Shown here: piece after piece, positions 60,051 through 64,000 of the stretch
How the letters are laid out: the number at the start of each line of letters is the position of its first letter
Position numbering within the stretch: position 1 is the stretch's first letter
Assembly: GCF_000264455.2 (NCBI RefSeq)
Contig: NC_017956.1
Span: 975,501 to 1,039,500 of the forward strand
DNA: 64,000 bases
Direction of reading: 5' to 3'
Source: Tistrella mobilis KA081020-065
GTDB lineage: Bacteria > Pseudomonadota > Alphaproteobacteria > Tistrellales > Tistrellaceae
The notes under the pieces: generated by a model
The model's database searches: none
Seen by the model: the letters and a program-made list of their open reading frames with translations, nothing else
Told to the model about the DNA's origin: nothing
Program-made: the position numbers and the translations under genes

Positions 60051-61568
60051 GTGAGCGACAACCTCTACGCCCGTATCCGTGCCCGTTTCCCGGCCGACCC
60101 GGCCCGGCCGATGCTCTACCGGCCCGATGGCAGCGTGCTCACCTATGGCGATGCCGACCGGATCTCGGGCCAGGTCGCGGCCCTGCTCGACCAGATGGGC
60201 GTCGCCCCCGGCGATCGGGTGGCGGTGCAGGTCGACAAATCGCCGATGGCGCTGATGCTCTATCTGGGCTGCCTGCGGCGCGGCGCGGTCTATCTGCCGC
60301 TCAACACCGCCTACAAGCCGGCCGAGCTTGAATACTTCATCGACGATGCCGAGCCGCGGCTGGTGGTTTGCCGGCCCGAAGCGGAAACCGCGGTCCGGAC
60401 CATGACCAATGGCCGGCCGATCGAGGTGGCGACCCTGGATGCCACCGGCGACGGCGCCTTCGCCGACCGGGTCCGCGCCACGGCGACCGTGGCCGAGCCG
60501 GTCGCCCGCAGCCGCGACGATCTTGCCGCCATCCTCTATTCCTCGGGCACCACCGGCCGGCCCAAGGGGGTGATGCTGTCGGGCGAGAACCTCTGGAGCA
60601 ATGCAGAGACGCTGGTGGATGCCTGGGGCTTCACCGATCGCGACGTGCTGCTGCACATGCTGCCGATCTTCCACACCCACGGCCTGTTCGTCGCCACCCA
60701 TTGCGTGCTGCTGTCGGGCGCCGCCATGCTGTTCGAGCCGAAATTCGATGCAGCCCGGGCGCTGGCGCTGATGCCCAGGGCGACCGTGATGATGGGCGTG
60801 CCGACCTTCTATGTCCGCCTGCTGGCCGAAGCCGGGCTCACCCGCGACGCCACCGCCCATATGCGCCTGTTCGTCTCGGGCTCGGCACCGCTGCTGCCCG
60901 AAACCTTCGCCCGGTTCGAAGCCGTCACCGGCCATCGCATTCTTGAACGCTATGGCATGACGGAAACCAATATGAACACCTCCAACCCCTATGACGGCGA
61001 TCGCCGCCAGGGCACGGTCGGCCGGCCGCTGCCGGGGGTGGAGCTGCGCATCACCGGCGAGGATGGCAGCCCGGTGGCGGCGGGCGAGGCGGGCATGATC
61101 GAGCTGAAGGGCCCGAACGTGTTCAAGGGCTATTGGCGCAAGCCCGAGAAGACCGCCGAGGATTTCACCGCCGACGGCTTCTTCCGCAGCGGCGATATCG
61201 GTACCATCGACGGTGACGGCTATGTCTCGATCGTCGGCCGGGCCAAGGATCTGGTGATCTCGGGCGGGTTCAACGTCTACCCCAAGGAGATCGAGCTGGT
61301 CATCGACCGGATCCCGGGGGTGGACGAAAGCGCCGTGATCGGCGTGCCGCACCCCGATTTCGGCGAGGCCGTGGTGGCGGTGGTGGTGCGCGAGGCCGGG
61401 GCCGATGCGCCCGACGAGGCCGGCGTGCTGGCGGTCACCCGCGATCAGCTGGCCAATTTCAAGCAGCCCAAGCGGGTGCTGTTTGCGGCCGAACTGCCGC
61501 GCAACGCCATGGGCAAGGTGCAGAAGAACCTGCTGCGCGACGCTCATCAGGGCCTCTTCGCCGGCTGA
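60051..61568 (+). CDS. matB: malonyl-CoA synthetase
   Basis: Adenylate-forming enzyme activating malonate (and often methylmalonate) to its CoA thioester. The 505 residues closely follow the known Rhizobium/Rhodopseudomonas MatB pattern. They show RVAVQVDKSPMALMLYLGCLR, YLPLNTAYKPAELEYFIDDA, P-loop LYSSGTTGRPKGVM near 162, PIFHTHGLFVATH, the active-site stretch ERYGMTETNMNTSNPYDG, and the C-terminal lysine in NAMGKVQKN. GTG 60051 follows GAGAGGAGGCC. Upstream extensions run into the tRNA. No malonate decarboxylase or transporter genes are adjacent. Confidence 0.95.
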   Translation: MSDNLYARIRARFPADPARPMLYRPDGSVLTYGDADRISGQVAALLDQMGVAPGDRVAVQVDKSPMALMLYLGCLRRGAVYLPLNTAYKPAELEYFIDDAEPRLVVCRPEAETAVRTMTNGRPIEVATLDATGDGAFADRVRATATVAEPVARSRDDLAAILYSSGTTGRPKGVMLSGENLWSNAETLVDAWGFTDRDVLLHMLPIFHTHGLFVATHCVLLSGAAMLFEPKFDAARALALMPRATVMMGVPTFYVRLLAEAGLTRDATAHMRLFVSGSAPLLPETFARFEAVTGHRILERYGMTETNMNTSNPYDGDRRQGTVGRPLPGVELRITGEDGSPVAAGEAGMIELKGPNVFKGYWRKPEKTAEDFTADGFFRSGDIGTIDGDGYVSIVGRAKDLVISGGFNVYPKEIELVIDRIPGVDESAVIGVPHPDFGEAVVAVVVREAGADAPDEAGVLAVTRDQLANFKQPKRVLFAAELPRNAMGKVQKNLLRDAHQGLFAG

Positions 61569-61617
61569 TCGCGCCGCGGCGCTTGCATCCGCCCGGAGGC
61601 GGGGGCATGTGAAGGGA

Positions 61618-61666
61618 GACGGGGGAAGGCGCCTCGTTCTCCCGCGCTCCCGTCCCCGTGTTTTTT
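61618..61666 (+). terminator. terminator after matB
   Basis: GACGGG (61618-61623) can pair with CCCGTC (61649-61654); TTTTTT runs from 61661 to 61666. The loop contains a GGCGCC palindrome. Confidence 0.55.
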
Positions 61667-61694
61667 CAAGGTCCGCAACCGGAAGGCCGGCACC

Positions 61695-62462
61695 ATGCGT
61701 ATCGACGTGATTTCCGACACCGTCTGCCCCTGGTGCTTCATCGGCAAGCGCCGGCTTGAAGAGGCACTGGAGATGTTCGCGGAGCACCCGGCTGCCCAGC
61801 CGGTGGAGGTGCGCTGGCATCCCTTCCAGCTGAACCCGGCCATGCCGCGCGAGGGCACCGACCGGGCCGGCTATCTGGCGGCCAAGTTCGGCGGGCCCGA
61901 GCGTGCCGCCCAGATCTATGGCCGCATCCGTGCCGCCGGCGCCGAAGCGGGCATCGACATCGATCCCGAGCGCGCGGCGGTGATGCCGAACACGCTCGAC
62001 AGCCACCGCCTGATCCACCGCATGCAGCTGCGCGATCTGGCGGCGGCCGATGGCGGCAATCGCGGCGACCGGGTGGTCGAGGCGCTGTTCACCGCCTTTT
62101 TCGAGCAGGGCCGCAATATCGGCGATGCGGCGGTGCTGACCGAGATCGGCCTGGCGGTCGACCCCGAGGACACCGATCTCGGCGCATGGCTCGCCTCTGA
62201 CGAAGACCGCGACATGATGGCCGAGGCCGATGCCCAGGCGCGGCGGATCGGCGTCGACGGCGTGCCCTGTTTCATCATCGACGGCCGCTGGGCGGTGATG
62301 GGCGCGCAGGCGCCCGAGCAGATGATGATGGCCCTGGTCCGCGCCGCCACCAACCCGGCCGGCGGCGGCGTCGCCGATGACGGCGAGGGCGAGATGTCGG
62401 ACGACGACGCTGATGGCGACGGCTGCTCGCCCGAGGATGGCTGCGCAGTGCCGCCGCGCTGA
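61695..62462 (+). CDS. DsbA-family oxidoreductase, FrnE type
   Basis: The 255 residues begin with a thioredoxin-like fold carrying the active CPWC at residues 11-14 (RIDVISDTVCPWCFIGKRRLEEAL). A helical insertion of the 2-hydroxychromene-2-carboxylate isomerase/FrnE type and GVDGVPCFIIDGRWAVMGAQAPE with the cis-Pro loop follow. The C-terminus is acidic and has extra cysteines (GCSPEDGCAVPP). No signal peptide is seen, so it acts in the cytoplasm, probably in disulfide or redox stress handling. Confidence 0.9.
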   Translation: MRIDVISDTVCPWCFIGKRRLEEALEMFAEHPAAQPVEVRWHPFQLNPAMPREGTDRAGYLAAKFGGPERAAQIYGRIRAAGAEAGIDIDPERAAVMPNTLDSHRLIHRMQLRDLAAADGGNRGDRVVEALFTAFFEQGRNIGDAAVLTEIGLAVDPEDTDLGAWLASDEDRDMMAEADAQARRIGVDGVPCFIIDGRWAVMGAQAPEQMMMALVRAATNPAGGGVADDGEGEMSDDDADGDGCSPEDGCAVPPR

Positions 62463-62480
62463 TCCCGGCTTCCGTCGGGG

Positions 62481-63416
62481 TCAGCTGCCGAGCAAAGTGA
62501 GGGCGAGAGAGACGGTCGCGACCGAGCCCAGGGTCGAGACCAGGATCGCGGCCGAAATCCGGCTGGTATCCATCCGGTACTGATCGGCCAGTACGAAAAC
62601 CGACACCGCGATCGGCAGCGACGCCTCCAGCACCAGGATCCGGACCAGCAGCGGGTCGAGCGCGAAGACGATGGTGGCCATCCCCAGCACCAGCAGGGGG
62701 TGGACCACGATCTTGAGCAGAGCCAGCCCCGAGACCTCGATCATGCCGCGGGCGAGCGAGCAGCCGGCGAGGTTGGCGCCCAGCGCGAACAGCGCGCAAG
62801 GGGCCGCCGCCAGGCCGACGAGGTTGCCATAGGCCGCAACCGGCTTGGGCAGCGGCAGCCCCGAGACGCCGTAAAGCGCGCCGGCCACGATGGTCAGGAT
62901 CAGCGGGTTGAAGGCCAGCCCGCGGGCGATCTTGATCAGGGCCCGCTTCAGCCCGCCGCCGGCCGCGCGCTCGCTTTCGATCAGCAGCACGGTCAGCCCC
63001 ATCATCAGCACATGGTCGAGCACGATGATGGTCATCGCCGGGGCGGCGGCTTCCGGGCCGAAGGCGAAGATCACCAGCGGCAGGCCCATATAGCCGACAT
63101 TCGAAAAGGTGGCGCCCAGCCCGCGGATCCCTGAGATCGCAGGACCCCCGCCGAACAGCCGGCGCCCGCCCACAACCGCGATCGCATAGACGATCAGCCC
63201 GGCGCCGTAATAGGCACCGATCAGCTTGGGATCGAGCAGCCGGTCGAGCGGGATTTCCGCGACCTTCACGAACAGGAAGGGCGGCAGCGCCACCCAATAG
63301 GTGAACCGGTTGAGCCCGGCCAGCCCGCCCGCATCGATGAATCGCCGCCGGCCGACGATCCAGCCGGTCAGAATCACCGCGAAGAACGGCAGGCATACAT
63401 CGATCAGGATCTGCAT
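62481..63416 (-). CDS. AEC (auxin efflux carrier) family transporter
   Basis: The 311 residues show ten membrane segments. Typical AEC stretches are the N-terminal VCLPFFAVILTGWIVGRRRFID, FTYWVALPPFLFVKVAEIPL, GATFSNVGYMGLPLVIFAFG and VLEASLPIAVSVFVLADQY. Bacterial members export or import dicarboxylates such as malate or malonate; matB two genes away makes malonate an interesting guess only. The start at 63416 is preferred over a 30-residue extension that is not hydrophobic. Confidence 0.9.
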   Translation of the reverse strand: MQILIDVCLPFFAVILTGWIVGRRRFIDAGGLAGLNRFTYWVALPPFLFVKVAEIPLDRLLDPKLIGAYYGAGLIVYAIAVVGGRRLFGGGPAISGIRGLGATFSNVGYMGLPLVIFAFGPEAAAPAMTIIVLDHVLMMGLTVLLIESERAAGGGLKRALIKIARGLAFNPLILTIVAGALYGVSGLPLPKPVAAYGNLVGLAAAPCALFALGANLAGCSLARGMIEVSGLALLKIVVHPLLVLGMATIVFALDPLLVRILVLEASLPIAVSVFVLADQYRMDTSRISAAILVSTLGSVATVSLALTLLGS

Positions 63417-63546
63417 ATCTCGGTCTGTCTCGGGATAGGGACTTCCAGGCGGCCGAAGGCAGCGGCCGATCCTGACCGGGGGGCCCGCACATTGCAAGCC
63501 CACCACACCTTAAGCGATAACATGTGGACCATAACTCGCCATAAGC

Positions 63547-63576
63547 TTGACAGCGGGGGCGGGAAGGGTCGATTAT
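63547..63576 (+). promoter_or_regulatory. candidate sigma-70 promoter of a small RNA or leader
   Basis: TTGACA (63547-63552) and GATTAT (63571-63576) with an 18-base spacer; the predicted start is near 63583. Confidence 0.5.
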
Positions 63577-63582
63577 CACGAA

Positions 63583-63766
63583 CAGGTTGAATGGTCCTGT
63601 CACCGGATCGATCAGGCGGGGACGCGATGGGGGATCGCTACCCGTCAGGCCGCCGGTGAGCCTGGTGGTCCGTCTTCTGTACCGGACAATGGTACGCGCA
63701 TGGCCCTTGTCCGGCCTTCCGTTCACGAGCAAATTCCGGGCGGACTTCGGTCCGCCCGCTTTTTTT
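63583..63766 (+). ncRNA. candidate small RNA or attenuated leader upstream of argC
   Basis: Bounded by the promoter at 63547-63576 and the terminator at 63738-63766. It can form alternative helices: GTACC/GGTAC around 63680-63696, and CCGGAC with GTCCGG further out, which exclude each other. A 22-codon frame starting at ATG 63591 (stop 63657-63659) lies at its 5' end but its ribosome-binding site would be at the transcript start. It could be a trans-acting RNA or an attenuator; sequence alone does not decide. Confidence 0.45.
63738..63766 (+). terminator. strong Rho-independent terminator
   Basis: GGGCGGAC (63738-63745), tetraloop TTCG, GTCCGCCC (63750-63757), GC, then seven T residues (63760-63766). 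There is no annotated plus-strand gene immediately upstream. Confidence 0.9.
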
Positions 63767-63840
63767 GTCTGCCGCGGCACGGCGAGTGCTGCGTGGCAGC
63801 CTTGCAGGCGCGACTGCTCGCAAGCCCGCACCGGCTGCGC

Positions 63841-63846
63841 TATAGT
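63841..63846 (+). promoter_or_regulatory. candidate -10 element of argC
   Basis: TATAGT about 75 bases before the argC start. The -35 element is poorly defined. Confidence 0.35.
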
Positions 63847-63919
63847 GCGCCGCGCCGGCCCGGGCCGGCACACCCATGCGACCCACGCCCATGCGACTCT
63901 TCGAGGAGCGGCCCTTCCC

Positions 63920-64000
63920 ATGAGCGGCAAGCCCACCGTATTCATCGACGGCGAGGCCGGGACCACCGGCCTGCAGATCCGGGCACGTCTGGCCGGGCGC
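63920..64000 (+). CDS. argC: N-acetyl-gamma-glutamyl-phosphate reductase, truncated by window end
   Basis: Only the first 27 residues are present (MSGKPTVFIDGEAGTTGLQI then RARLAGR). FIDGEAGTTGLQI is the NADP-binding start of the short (type 2) ArgC, an arginine biosynthesis enzyme. The gene continues beyond the window. Confidence 0.85.
   Translation, partial: MSGKPTVFIDGEAGTTGLQIRARLAGR

Larger units (their letters stand above)
63417..63919. other. intergenic region AEC transporter / argC
   Basis: These 503 bases hold a plus-strand promoter (63547-63576), a 184-base transcription unit ending in a strong terminator (63738-63766), and a second promoter-like TATAGT at 63841-63846 before argC. 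I see no full-length gene. Confidence 0.6.

Overview
This window is high-GC chromosomal DNA from an alphaproteobacterium, most likely a member of the Rhodospirillales in the broad sense and possibly Tistrella-like. The evidence is gene order: zapA-6S RNA-fau-ymdB-yebC-ruvCAB-ybgC, tolQRAB-pal-cpoB-tilS-ftsH-folP-glmM, serC-serA-hisZ-purA, and rpoH-rluD-DUF6476-JAMM. The species assignment is inference. I see no insertion sequence, prophage, integrase or CRISPR array. Coding density is high and most genes have recognisable families.

Layout. 1-3.2 kb: tkt and gap on the minus strand. 3.5-9.1 kb: an aspartate/asparagine module holding an AGCS-type amino-acid:sodium symporter, aspartase, asparaginase, an Asp/Glu racemase and an XRE-type regulator. 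Two matching 15-bp palindromes flank it and look like the regulator's operators. 9.4-15.8 kb: cell-division and recombination block (coiled-coil protein, zapA, 6S RNA, fau, a frameshifted ymdB, yebC, ruvCAB, ybgC). An amidase on the opposite strand sits between ybgC and tolQ. 17.8-29.7 kb: Tol-Pal envelope operon, then tilS, ftsH, folP and glmM. TolA carries an extreme polyproline linker. 29.8-33.8 kb: a degenerate ThiD-like paralogue overlapping a true thiD, a divergent PhzF-like protein and a membrane GGDEF protein.

34-39.7 kb: serC, serA, hisZ and purA, with a 36-bp tandem repeat spanning the serA stop codon. 39.9-42.4 kb: a predicted pseudokinase and a small membrane protein. 42.4-47.6 kb: a five-gene branched-chain-amino-acid-type ABC importer (minus strand), divergent from an ScfR-like regulator. 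Next come a stand-alone receiver, a small membrane protein and a sodium:solute-symporter histidine kinase (47.8-52.7 kb). 52.8-56.9 kb: an orphan AbrB-type protein, rpoH (with a sigma-54-like upstream site), an unexplained structured non-coding stretch, rluD, a DUF6476-like protein and a JAMM peptidase. 57-64 kb: a TrmA/RlmD-type methyltransferase, threonine aldolase, tRNA-Glu(CTC), malonyl-CoA synthetase, a FrnE-like DsbA protein, an AEC transporter, a candidate small RNA and the truncated start of argC.

Best candidates for undescribed biology: the pseudokinase/membrane pair, the aspartate regulon with its two operators, the ThiD pseudoenzyme pair, the polyproline TolA, the serA terminator repeat and the promoter-terminator unit upstream of argC.
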